Source: Candidatus Moraniibacteriota bacterium
GTDB taxonomy: Bacteria; Patescibacteriota; Minisyncoccia; Moranbacterales; GCA-2747515
Direction: 5' to 3'
DNA length: 12,778 nt
Assembly: GCA_030592425.1 (NCBI GenBank)
Contig: JAUVJK010000021.1
Span: forward strand, 1 to 12,778
Part shown: positions 1 to 6,646 of the stretch, one piece after another
Layout: the number at the start of each line of letters is the position of its first letter
How positions within the stretch are numbered: position 1 is the first letter of the stretch
The notes under the pieces: model-generated
What the model was told of the DNA's origin: nothing
What the model saw: the letters and a program-made list of their open reading frames with translations, nothing else
Database searches by the model: none
Translations under genes and position numbers: made by a program

Positions 1-13
1 AAACCGTTAACTT
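1..13 (+). rRNA. possible 3' tail of 23S rRNA (partial)
   Basis: The first bases (AAACCGTTAAC) resemble the extreme 3' end of bacterial 23S rRNA, where an AACCG...TTAAC element closes helix 1. A 5S gene follows about 90 bases later on the same strand, as expected of an rRNA operon. The 5' partner strand lies outside the window, so the pairing cannot be tested. This is an inference from a very short match and position only. Confidence 0.35.
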
Positions 14-50
14 TTTTCTTTTGTTGTCTTCATTGGTGGCGACTTCGGAA

Positions 51-79
51 TTGACAGTAAGGAGTTTCTTACATACACT
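51..79 (+). promoter_or_regulatory. putative promoter upstream of 5S rRNA
   Basis: A perfect TTGACA (51-56) is followed by exactly 17 bases and then TACACT (74-79), a 4/6 match to TATAAT. Transcription would start near 86, about 15 bases before the mature 5S. This would let 5S be transcribed independently of the upstream rRNA. It lies in a short spacer and could be a chance match or an rRNA processing region. Confidence 0.45.
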
Positions 80-100
80 ACATTGTTGTTTTTAGATGAT

Positions 101-217
101 AGTATCTTGGTGATCCTTGCAAAGAGGGTACACCTGATCCCATCCCGAACTCAGTCGTTAAGCTCTTTCGCGCCGATGATAGCCCTATGGGTGAAAGTAG
201 GTCGTCGCCAAGATACT
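101..217 (+). rRNA. rrf: 5S ribosomal RNA
   Basis: This is the RNA of the large-subunit central protuberance. The 117-base segment carries the conserved 5S core ACCTGATCCCATCCCGAACTC and the GCGCCGATGATAG stretch, with GGGTGAAAGTAGG near the 3' side. The ends pair perfectly over 10 bases (AGTATCTTGG at 101-110 with CCAAGATACT at 208-217), forming helix I. The pairing continues outward for about six more pairs, including G-T wobbles (95-100 with 218-223), giving an extended processing stem. The mature ends are therefore approximate by a few bases. A terminator lies 24 bases downstream. Its protein partner, bL25, is encoded at 6647-7357. Confidence 0.95.
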
Positions 218-241
218 GTTATCTAGAAACTTTGATGAATT

Positions 242-268
242 CGCACCCATGTGGTGTGTTTTCTTTTT
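242..268 (+). terminator. intrinsic terminator after 5S rRNA
   Basis: The stem is CGCACC (242-247) with GGTGTG (253-258), containing one G-T pair, and the loop is CATGT. It is followed by the T-rich run TTTTCTTTTT (259-268). It probably ends the rRNA transcript. Its T tract overlaps the -35 box of the next promoter. Confidence 0.7.
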
Positions 269-296
269 GCCAAAAAGGGTAAAAGTTTTGTATAAT
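267..296 (+). promoter_or_regulatory. promoter for the 328-2324 gene pair
   Basis: The -35 is TTGCCA (267-272, 5/6 match), the spacer is 18 bases, and the -10 is a perfect TATAAT (291-296). The predicted start is near 303, giving a leader of about 25 bases before the ATG at 328. It abuts the 5S terminator, so it should drive the hypothetical gene and rodA together. Confidence 0.75.
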
Positions 297-327
297 AGAA
301 AGTACTTATTATTTTTCATAACATATT

Positions 328-1173
328 ATGTCACGAACCATTAAACGACTCATTATTATTGTGATCTATCTTTTGATTTTTAGTGTGATCTTTCTTTTCT
401 TTTATTCACTTCGTGATGACCCTGTACCGACATGCTTTGATGGCAAGCAGAATCAGGGTGAAGAATATACTGATTGTGGTGGTCCATGTAGCGCCTGCGC
501 AGAAGATTTTTCTGACGCAAAAGATTTGACTATTGTTGAGAAAAATTTTGTCCCAGCGGTGACAGGCTCTTATGATGTCGTACTGCGTGTGAAGAATCCC
601 AATCCATCTTATGGTAGTGGATCATTTCAGTATACTGTCTCATTGCATGATGCTAGTGGGGATATTCTCGGTTCACGAACGGGAGAGGGTTTTATTCTCC
701 CAACAGAGGAGAAGTATATTGTTGTGCCAAATGTGAAAGCATCGACAAAGCCAGTGAGTGTCAAGGTTGATATTAAGGATCCAGTATGGTCTCGTTTTAC
801 AGATTATGAAAAGCCAGAGCTTCATATATATAATAAGCGTTACAACCTTGCCTCTAGTGGTACAGGATTCGCGGAAGCGTTTGGTCTCTTGCGCAATGAA
901 AGTCCTTTTGATTTTCGTGATGTGCAGATCTATGTCATTTTGAAAGATGAAAGTGGTGCAGTGGTTGCAGCACATAAGACGCAGTTCAATACGCTTGACG
1001 CAACAGAAGAACGAGATTTTCGACTGCTGTGGCCACAGTCATTTGCTGGGGAGGTTGATCTTGAAAATGGTGTCATTATGGAGGCGGAGGCAGATGTTTT
1101 CAACTCGGAAAATTTTGTGAAGAAATATCTTCCTGGTGGGCAATATCAAGAATTACAAAATACGGACAAGTAA
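328..1173 (+). CDS. membrane-anchored extracellular protein, unknown function
   Basis: I do not recognise a specific function for this 281-residue protein. A basic N-terminus (SRTIKR) precedes one strong hydrophobic segment at residues 8-28, which could be an uncleaved signal anchor because no AxA site follows it. Directly outside is a cysteine-rich motif: C36-F-D-G39, Q41-N, G44-E-E46, then D49-C-G-G-P-C54 and C57. This DG/QN/GE/DCGG signature recurs in secreted CPR and archaeal proteins as I recall them. The rest (about 60-270) is rich in alternating beta-type sequence such as YDVVLRVKNPNP and looks like one or two Ig-like/CARDB-like domains; this is inference. No Shine-Dalgarno precedes the ATG, but the promoter and TAA fit well. 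It lies 38 bases before rodA, so it is probably cotranscribed and may work at the cell envelope. Confidence 0.85.
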   Translation: MSRTIKRLIIIVIYLLIFSVIFLFFYSLRDDPVPTCFDGKQNQGEEYTDCGGPCSACAEDFSDAKDLTIVEKNFVPAVTGSYDVVLRVKNPNPSYGSGSFQYTVSLHDASGDILGSRTGEGFILPTEEKYIVVPNVKASTKPVSVKVDIKDPVWSRFTDYEKPELHIYNKRYNLASSGTGFAEAFGLLRNESPFDFRDVQIYVILKDESGAVVAAHKTQFNTLDATEERDFRLLWPQSFAGEVDLENGVIMEAEADVFNSENFVKKYLPGGQYQELQNTDK

Positions 1174-1211
1174 CTCGTATATATCAACACAGATCTTAAA
1201 CTCAGAATGCT

Positions 1212-2324
1212 ATGCGCTCTATTGCAAAAATTGATTGGATCCTTTTGAGCGCAGTTCTCTTCCTTTGTAGCGTCAGTCTTTTAGTACTCTATGGTCTCTC
1301 GAACACTCTTTCTGATCTTGGGTTGAATTTTTTTGTACGGCAATTGATCTTTATGGTCATGGGCTTTTTTCTTATGATCTTTTTTGCGTACTTTGATTAC
1401 GATTATTTTCGTTCTAATAGTACATTTATTTATTTTCTTGCGCTGGCAATCCTCGCCGTGATTCTCCTTTTTGGAACGACAGTACGCTCAACAACGGGGT
1501 GGATTGATCTTGGTTTCGTTGCGATCCAACCAGTAGAGATCGTAAAAGTTCTCTTGATCATTTTCTTTGCGCATTTTTTTGCAAAAAAACGACAAGAACT
1601 TGGTGATGTGACGACTGTGATCGTATCGACGATTCTCATCGGACTAGCGGTGATGCTCGTGATGATGCAGCCAGATCTTGGATCAAGTCTGATCTTACTG
1701 GGGATCTGGTTTGGCATGCTTTTTATGTCGAGTATTCGTAAATCATTTGTTGGTGTGATCATGGGGCTGGGTCTTGTTGTGGTCTTTATCAGCTGGTTTT
1801 TTCTTGTGGAATATCAAAGGGATCGTCTCATGACATTTATGCGACCAGAATTGGATCCACAAGGCTCTGGTTATAACGTGATCCAATCAATGATCGCGAT
1901 CGGTTCTGGAGGATTCTATGGAAAGGGTATTGGACAAGGGTCGCAGTCACAACTTCATTTCCTTCCAGAGCGTCATACAGATTTTATCTTTGCAGTTGTG
2001 ACAGAAGAGTTTGGTTTTCTCGGGGCAACACTTGTCCTTCTTGCTTTTGGTGTGGTCTTCTATCGTCTGTATGTGATCGCGCGCTCCTCAAGTACGCATT
2101 TTGGTTATTTCTTTGTTGTTGGTGTGATGATCATGATCTTGATCCAGATGGTGATCAATATTGGTATGAATATCGGTCTGATGCCTGTGACGGGAATTCC
2201 TTTGCCATTTATGAGTTATGGTGGAAGTTCGACGTTGTCGATGTTCATTGCGCTTGGAATCGTGATGAGTGTGTATCGGCGCAGACGTGAGGTCATGAAA
2301 ACACACATGAGGGAATCATACTAG
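1212..2324 (+). CDS. rodA: RodA, SEDS-family peptidoglycan glycosyltransferase
   Basis: RodA polymerises lipid II into glycan strands for cell elongation, in the membrane with a class B penicillin-binding protein and the MreBCD system. The 370 residues form about ten hydrophobic segments, the usual SEDS length. Family hallmarks are W-I-D-L-G with the following QPVEIVK, QPDLGSS, GSGGFYGKGIGQGSQ, P252-E-R-H-T-D257-F, and GIPLPFMSYGGSS at 328-340. D257 matches the essential aspartate of the fourth extracytoplasmic loop in characterised RodA proteins. RodA rather than FtsW is favoured by GKGIGQGSQSQLHFLPERHTDFIF and the lack of a long tail; the two subfamilies are close. No partner PBP2 or mre gene is visible. 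No Shine-Dalgarno precedes the ATG. The TAG stop is the first base triplet of a repeat shared with the end of the 7583-8854 gene. Confidence 0.95.
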   Translation: MRSIAKIDWILLSAVLFLCSVSLLVLYGLSNTLSDLGLNFFVRQLIFMVMGFFLMIFFAYFDYDYFRSNSTFIYFLALAILAVILLFGTTVRSTTGWIDLGFVAIQPVEIVKVLLIIFFAHFFAKKRQELGDVTTVIVSTILIGLAVMLVMMQPDLGSSLILLGIWFGMLFMSSIRKSFVGVIMGLGLVVVFISWFFLVEYQRDRLMTFMRPELDPQGSGYNVIQSMIAIGSGGFYGKGIGQGSQSQLHFLPERHTDFIFAVVTEEFGFLGATLVLLAFGVVFYRLYVIARSSSTHFGYFFVVGVMIMILIQMVINIGMNIGLMPVTGIPLPFMSYGGSSTLSMFIALGIVMSVYRRRREVMKTHMRESY

Positions 2325-2353
2325 GAATAGAAACAAGGAATGAGAATTAAGAA
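2322..2353 (+). repeat. 32-nt exact repeat, left edge of duplicated unit, copy 1
   Basis: This stretch is identical to 8852-8883. It begins exactly at the rodA TAG stop codon, and the base before it differs between the copies. It is part of a purine-rich run of degenerate 7-mers with a consensus near GAATAAG: GGAATAG, AAACAAG, GAATGAG, AATTAAG. It marks the left end of the duplicated block. Confidence 0.85.
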
Positions 2354-2356
2354 ATA

Positions 2357-2420
2357 GGGAATAAGGAATATGAAAAGAACTTTTATTTTTTATATCTCAC
2401 AATTCATATTTCTTATACTC
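2357..2420 (+). repeat. imperfect inverted repeat / long hairpin of heptad elements, copy 1
   Basis: The left arm at 2357-2374 (GGGAATAAGGAATATGAA) pairs with the right arm at 2403-2420 over 18 positions, with one mismatch and two G-T pairs. Inside the loop is AAAAG-AA-CTTTT followed by ATTTTTT, which could act as a weak terminator for rodA. The right arm read on the - strand again gives GAATAAG-like 7-mers, so the element carries heptads in both orientations. Confidence 0.6.
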
Positions 2421-2443
2421 GTCATCTTATCCACACCTACCCC

Positions 2444-2478
2444 CTAACACAACACACAAAAATATTGTATAATACAAT
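2444..2478 (+). promoter_or_regulatory. surface-protein promoter with 15-bp palindrome over the -10, copy 1
   Basis: A perfect TATAAT (2468-2473) lies within the perfect odd-length palindrome ATTGTATAATACAAT (2464-2478). A weak -35, CTAACA (2444-2449, 4/6), sits 18 bases upstream. The same arrangement occurs at 8965-8999. A symmetric site on the -10 is typical of a repressor operator, but no regulator gene is visible here and AT-rich symmetry could be fortuitous. Predicted transcription start is about 2480, leaving a leader of about 93 bases. Confidence 0.65.
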
Positions 2479-2500
2479 CATGTAATTAAAGCAACTTTCT

Positions 2501-2550
2501 TTCTCTGCCCGCGCAATGCTACATCGTTGCAGGCGGGTCATAAAAGAGAG
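2501..2550 (+). promoter_or_regulatory. 5'-UTR stem-loop, copy 1
   Basis: Three stacked stems can form. The outer stem is TTCTCT (2501-2506) with AGAGAG (2545-2550). The middle stem is GCCCGC (2507-2512) with GCGGGT (2533-2538). The inner stem is GCAATG (2513-2518) with CGTTGC (2525-2530), with loop CTACAT and a bulged AG at 2531-2532. No T tract follows, so it is not a terminator. It lies between the promoter and an A-rich, Shine-Dalgarno-free start, and is identical in copy 2. mRNA stabilisation, protein binding or an RNA switch are all possible. Confidence 0.65.
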
Positions 2551-2572
2551 TTTTAAAAAGTAAAACAAAAAT

Positions 2573-5500
2573 ATGATGCGACATATATCCCTTTGGTCTG
2601 TCCTCGCTTTTGCTTTTGTACTGGCGATGCCAGTGCAGGCAGAAGAAGACTATGTAAGCACTCCTCCAGATAATGTTCAAGTAGAAAACATTGTGGTGCA
2701 ACAAGTTTTAGATGACGTTATTGTCTCTTTTGACATTGTTAATTATGGTAGCGATGTGCAAACGGACGTTCATTATGCCATAGCTCTCTACAACAAAGGT
2801 GAAAATCAGGAAGAACAAACGGAACATGGAGAACGAGGATCTGATCATATTGTGTATCATGTAAGTTCTCAGGACGCATTTGCTCTTCAATCAGGGCAAA
2901 AACTGCACAAGGAGATACAGTTTACAGTGCCGGAATATATTGGAGGTAAATATGAAGCGTGGATACGTCTTAATACTCATTCAGCATTTCCTATCGCAGA
3001 AAGAATAGCACAACAGGTTCTTACGTTTGCAATTGATGGGCCATCAATGGAAATCAATGAAAATACATGTAGGGTTTTTATTGAGGGTGAAGAAGAAAAT
3101 TATGGATTAATGGATGAAGTCGATGTTGCATCAGAGGATAAGTTACGGGTTGCATGCAAGGTAAATAGTACATATTTCAATCCGATGAATGTCATCCCTC
3201 ATTTCACGACATACTATCGTTCTCTCTACGGAGATATTGTAGAAGAACGTGATAATGTCAGAGATATTACGATTGTTCCAGGTGAAGAAGAAGTGATCTT
3301 TGATATTCCTCTTACGGGAGATCCACAAGCATATGATATCGGTGTTGATCTGCGAGACTTCGAAGGAAATCTTCTCTCAAATGCAATCTACGCACACTAC
3401 GTTCTTCAAGGGAAAAGTGCAACGATTCAGAATGTAACATTTGATAAATCGTCATATGACAATGGTGATATAGCGACAATTGATCTAGTATGGGCATCAT
3501 CAGCGGATCAGCTCAATAGTGATATCCAAAGAGGTGAAGGGTCACAACTCGAAGAAGCAAAAGCCCTTCTTGTATTAACTAGTGATGGAAAAGAATGTGC
3601 ACAAGAAAAAGAGATCGAATTGGTAGAAGATCAATTCACGCAAACTATCACACTAACAAATGACTGTCCAAATCCATCTCTTGCAGTTGAGATCATGGAT
3701 GGTGTAGAGAAACTTGCAAGTGGGACATTCGAAACAGGTAGTGAAGATGGTGAGGAGATAATGCTAGTTGGAGAAAATGAAGAGAAAAAGTCAACGGGAA
3801 TAATTTTTCTATGGGTTTTCGGGGTCACAATTGTACTTATCGTAGGTATTATTGTTGTACGAAGTATTGGTGGACCAAGAGGGGGCGCAAAGAATCCTGT
3901 GAAGAGTCTTGCATTGATGGCTACTATTGGTGGGGTATTGTTTGTTGGAGGAATGAACAATGCACAAGCGATAGATCCAGAGGATGTAGATAATAGTTAC
4001 AATAATACTTATGGTTGTACTCTTGCAACAGAGTCTGGAGATATTTCAGTGTTGATGTCTAGTCCTTATAATAATGTTCCGGTGAATGTTCCTAAGGGGA
4101 CATATGAAGTATTTCTCGAGTCATGGGATGGATGGGAAGATCGTCACATTGAACAACAAAATCAGAATCATGAACGCCACCATGTGAATCTTGTAGATAC
4201 TGACGGTAATTTAGTTGCATCGACTGGAGAAACAAGAGAACTGCCAAATGATGAAAATCCTGCGAGGTGGAAGGGGAAGGTGAATGGGTCTGGAAGTTAT
4301 GGTAGTAATCCAAAAATAGTTGTTGATACTGCCGTCACACAAGCGCATCGTGCTTTTCCGACACATAATAGTCACAGAGGTTGTATGGTTTTGCGCCCTG
4401 ACCCTGATCCAATCGATGGCGTCTGCGGCACGAACCATCAGAAGTATACAGACGGCTCAGATAATTGGTGGACTTCTGCGGGCACAAATTTCAATGGTGG
4501 TACAAGCTGCACAGAAGGTAACTATGTCGCTGGCGGTTTGGTTAATGGTCAGTATACATGGATATGCCAAAAAGGTAATAGTCTTGGTTCTGACGCACCT
4601 TGTTATGGTAATGAAATAGTGTGTACACCGCCAGAATCAGATCTTGAACGGACGGCCACATCTCTATGGAGGATTCTTGATGGCCAGAGTACGACAGCCG
4701 CTTGGAGTAATGCAGATGCTACTAATGGATGTGTCGGAACACAGCGTATCAAAGAGAATGGCGTTCTTGGTAGTGCAACAAACTGGACACTTCTAACAAC
4801 TGGAAGTCCAAGTAGTCCAATTACATGGACACCACCATCATCGCCAAATGAGCGAACATACAGGTATGACTATACATGTACAAATGAGGGCGTCGCGTCT
4901 GACGGAAGCACCGGATTTTTTGAATGTTCTACACCAAAAAGTATGTCAGTTCATAAGTGTGGCTCAGGCCAAGTAATCGAAGGTGGGGTCTGTAAAAATG
5001 TTGGCGTATGTGGTTCGGCGGCTACAGCAGATACAAACGCATTCCTTCAGGGAAATATGCCAACTGCCGTAGAGGAGCTTTGTGGCCTTGATAATACTGC
5101 GTCACCAGTCATAACAACAAATCCTTTCGCAGCAGCGACACCAAACTGGACATGGCAGTGTCAGCACAGTAGTGGTAATAGTACAACAGCATCTTGCTCC
5201 GCAAACCTCATCCCAGAATGTGGAATTATTGACGGTATCAATGATTCAAATACATATAATACAGACTATACAAAGGATAAGCTACCCGGAGATCAACTCT
5301 GCGCATCTGATGAAAAACCAACGAATATTATTGACGATAGTGCAGGCGAATTATCATGGACATGTCATGGCGCTGATGAAACAAAGGTTACGCCTAGTAG
5401 TAGAAAATGTTTCGTCCGCTACGCATGCCCAACTAACAAACTTCAATGTGATAAGGATAATCAGTGTCTCGATATTGATGCCCTTAATGGAACAGCAATG

Positions 5501-5962
5501 CTCACAAAGGACGGTGTGAGCGGTAGTCAAACAATGTCAGTCAATATTGTCAATGGCGATGATCCAACAGTCTGTTCATCTGATGATATTGACTGTACAT
5601 TTGATGTCAAAGACACTAGCTTTACAGATGGAAAGTTTAAGATCCTAGGAGGTCAATCAAGTGGTACATATGATATTGATGGTGGAGAGCTTAGTGACTA
5701 TGTTAAAGCTGACAATAATAAAACGTTACTTACGATCGATCCTGTAGAATGTAAAACTCCTACAAACGATGGAGTGTCTAATGACCCAGCAGATCTAGTA
5801 TTCACATGCTTGGAGGCCAAGTGTATAGGTGAGGGAGAGAATGCTACATGTGAGAAAAAGCCAAAGACAAACGTGAGCTCTATAGATGAGTGTGTAAGAG
5901 AATGTACATCAATTGGAGAATGTACTAGTAGCACAGGAACGATCAAGGAAGTGCAGCCGTAG
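2573..5962 (+). CDS. giant secreted/membrane surface protein with internal signal peptide, paralogue 1
   Basis: The function of this 1129-residue protein is unknown. Order of parts: signal peptide 1-23 (VQA before E24); beta-rich ectodomain about 25-405 with cysteine pairs near ENTC/VACK and KEC/NDC; acidic stretch; transmembrane segment 409-429; short loop with R430, R436, K440, K444; second hydrophobic segment 445-461 ending in AQA (464-466), which looks like a cleavable signal peptide; domain 467-614 unlike anything in paralogue 2; three four-cysteine W-x-C modules (C618-C677, C813-C875, C883-C946) with a beta-type insert around 683-812; conserved C-terminal region 947-1129. Signal peptidase cutting after 466 would give two exported products. 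The start has tandem ATGs after an A-rich leader with no Shine-Dalgarno. The gene is monocistronic between its own promoter and terminator. Its paralogue is at 9095-12715. A surface layer, adhesin or variable antigen role is inference. Confidence 0.88.
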   Translation: MMRHISLWSVLAFAFVLAMPVQAEEDYVSTPPDNVQVENIVVQQVLDDVIVSFDIVNYGSDVQTDVHYAIALYNKGENQEEQTEHGERGSDHIVYHVSSQDAFALQSGQKLHKEIQFTVPEYIGGKYEAWIRLNTHSAFPIAERIAQQVLTFAIDGPSMEINENTCRVFIEGEEENYGLMDEVDVASEDKLRVACKVNSTYFNPMNVIPHFTTYYRSLYGDIVEERDNVRDITIVPGEEEVIFDIPLTGDPQAYDIGVDLRDFEGNLLSNAIYAHYVLQGKSATIQNVTFDKSSYDNGDIATIDLVWASSADQLNSDIQRGEGSQLEEAKALLVLTSDGKECAQEKEIELVEDQFTQTITLTNDCPNPSLAVEIMDGVEKLASGTFETGSEDGEEIMLVGENEEKKSTGIIFLWVFGVTIVLIVGIIVVRSIGGPRGGAKNPVKSLALMATIGGVLFVGGMNNAQAIDPEDVDNSYNNTYGCTLATESGDISVLMSSPYNNVPVNVPKGTYEVFLESWDGWEDRHIEQQNQNHERHHVNLVDTDGNLVASTGETRELPNDENPARWKGKVNGSGSYGSNPKIVVDTAVTQAHRAFPTHNSHRGCMVLRPDPDPIDGVCGTNHQKYTDGSDNWWTSAGTNFNGGTSCTEGNYVAGGLVNGQYTWICQKGNSLGSDAPCYGNEIVCTPPESDLERTATSLWRILDGQSTTAAWSNADATNGCVGTQRIKENGVLGSATNWTLLTTGSPSSPITWTPPSSPNERTYRYDYTCTNEGVASDGSTGFFECSTPKSMSVHKCGSGQVIEGGVCKNVGVCGSAATADTNAFLQGNMPTAVEELCGLDNTASPVITTNPFAAATPNWTWQCQHSSGNSTTASCSANLIPECGIIDGINDSNTYNTDYTKDKLPGDQLCASDEKPTNIIDDSAGELSWTCHGADETKVTPSSRKCFVRYACPTNKLQCDKDNQCLDIDALNGTAMLTKDGVSGSQTMSVNIVNGDDPTVCSSDDIDCTFDVKDTSFTDGKFKILGGQSSGTYDIDGGELSDYVKADNNKTLLTIDPVECKTPTNDGVSNDPADLVFTCLEAKCIGEGENATCEKKPKTNVSSIDECVRECTSIGECTSSTGTIKEVQP

Positions 5963-5968
5963 AGATGT

Positions 5969-6007
5969 AGCTTCATTAGCTTCTGATTATAAGAGCTTCG
6001 TTAGCTT
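5969..6007 (+). repeat. 14-nt direct repeat in the 3' UTR, absent from copy 2
   Basis: AGCTTCATTAGCTT (5969-5982) recurs as AGCTTCGTTAGCTT (5994-6007), one mismatch, separated by 11 bases. The second copy of the unit has a single version (AGCTTCATCAGCTT, 12722-12735). The two units therefore differ here by an internal tandem duplication or its loss. Confidence 0.7.
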
Positions 6008-6013
6008 TTAGGT

Positions 6014-6049
6014 AAAATAGATTCATCTATAGATGGATCTATTTTTTTT
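6014..6049 (+). terminator. intrinsic terminator of surface-protein gene, copy 1
   Basis: A 14-bp stem (6014-6027 with 6032-6045, one T-G pair) with loop TATA runs into an eight-base T tract (6042-6049). The A-rich 5' side could also terminate - strand transcripts. An equivalent structure closes copy 2. Confidence 0.9.
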
Positions 6050-6220
6050 GTGGATTAGTAAATGTGGTGCATATAGAATACTCAAGAGGTTATTTTCGTT
6101 CAATGAAAGACTTGGTTTTCTGTGAAGACTAAGTCTTTCTATTATAAAAAAGCGACTGAATCAAATTGTCGAGCAGTGTCTTTGCTTTCATATAAAATAT
6201 GCAATAATATCAGAAACTTC
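6050..6220. other. gene-free spacer with one long hairpin
   Basis: No gene of normal size is visible between the copy 1 terminator and the next promoter. The only strong structure is a 16-bp stem at 6105-6120 with 6124-6139 and loop TGT, with two G-T pairs. No T tract follows on either strand, so it is not a standard terminator. The hairpin holds a nine-codon frame, ATG 6103 to TAA 6132 (MKDLVFCED), with AGAGG 13 bases before it. A - strand TATAAT lies at 6141-6146 without a well-spaced -35. A small RNA, leader peptide or protein-binding site are possible but unproven. Confidence 0.5.
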
Positions 6221-6249
6221 TTGACGACGACGGTCTTTTTTGCTATTCT
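6221..6249 (+). promoter_or_regulatory. promoter for zinc-ribbon protein and bL25
   Basis: The -35 is TTGACG (6221-6226), the spacer is 17 bases, and the -10 is TATTCT (6244-6249), preceded by TGC (6241-6243) as an extended -10. The expected start is near 6256, about 39 bases before the ATG at 6295. Confidence 0.75.
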
Positions 6250-6294
6250 TTCACCTGTTGTAGAAAAGTGTATTTTGCGGTAGGATGAAACTAT

Positions 6295-6621
6295 ATGAAC
6301 GATGAATTATACAGTTTGGAACACTTCAAGAAATGTCCGATCTGCAAAAAAGACGTGCAAGACGTGAACGCCTTGCTTTTGAATGAAACTGATGCACGAT
6401 CGACATTTCACGTCACATGCCCGCATTGCAATACGGCGCTGTTATTACTTGTGAGTACTGGACAAATGGGACTTATGAGTATTGGAATTGTTACAGATGT
6501 GAACGAGGGGGAAGCAGAAACTTTTTTTCATGAAAAAGCGGTGAGTGATGATCAGGTTCTTGATGCATATGAAATGTTACAAGAATATACTGGTGGTACG
6601 AAGGATATCATATCACTATAA
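6295..6621 (+). CDS. small zinc-ribbon protein, unknown function
   Basis: This is a 108-residue cytoplasmic protein with no signal peptide. Two cysteine pairs, C14-P-I-C17 and C42-P-H-C45, are spaced as in a zinc ribbon and should bind one zinc. Between and after them the sequence is beta-like (FHVTCPHCNTALLLLVS). The C-terminal 35 residues (EKAVSDDQVLDAYEMLQEY) look helical. This is one of the few genes here with a clear Shine-Dalgarno: AGGA at 6282-6285, nine bases before ATG. It is 25 bases upstream of the bL25 gene under a shared promoter, so a translation- or ribosome-linked role is a plausible inference. I do not recognise a named family. Confidence 0.88.
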   Translation: MNDELYSLEHFKKCPICKKDVQDVNALLLNETDARSTFHVTCPHCNTALLLLVSTGQMGLMSIGIVTDVNEGEAETFFHEKAVSDDQVLDAYEMLQEYTGGTKDIISL

Positions 6622-6646
6622 ATAATAATTTGATGATAACTCTATT

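Noticed and set aside
6141..6146. - strand TATAAT as a promoter for an antisense RNA
   Set aside because: The best -35 candidate (TCGACA, 6167-6172) gives a 20-base spacer, which is too long. It is kept only as a remark in the spacer entry.
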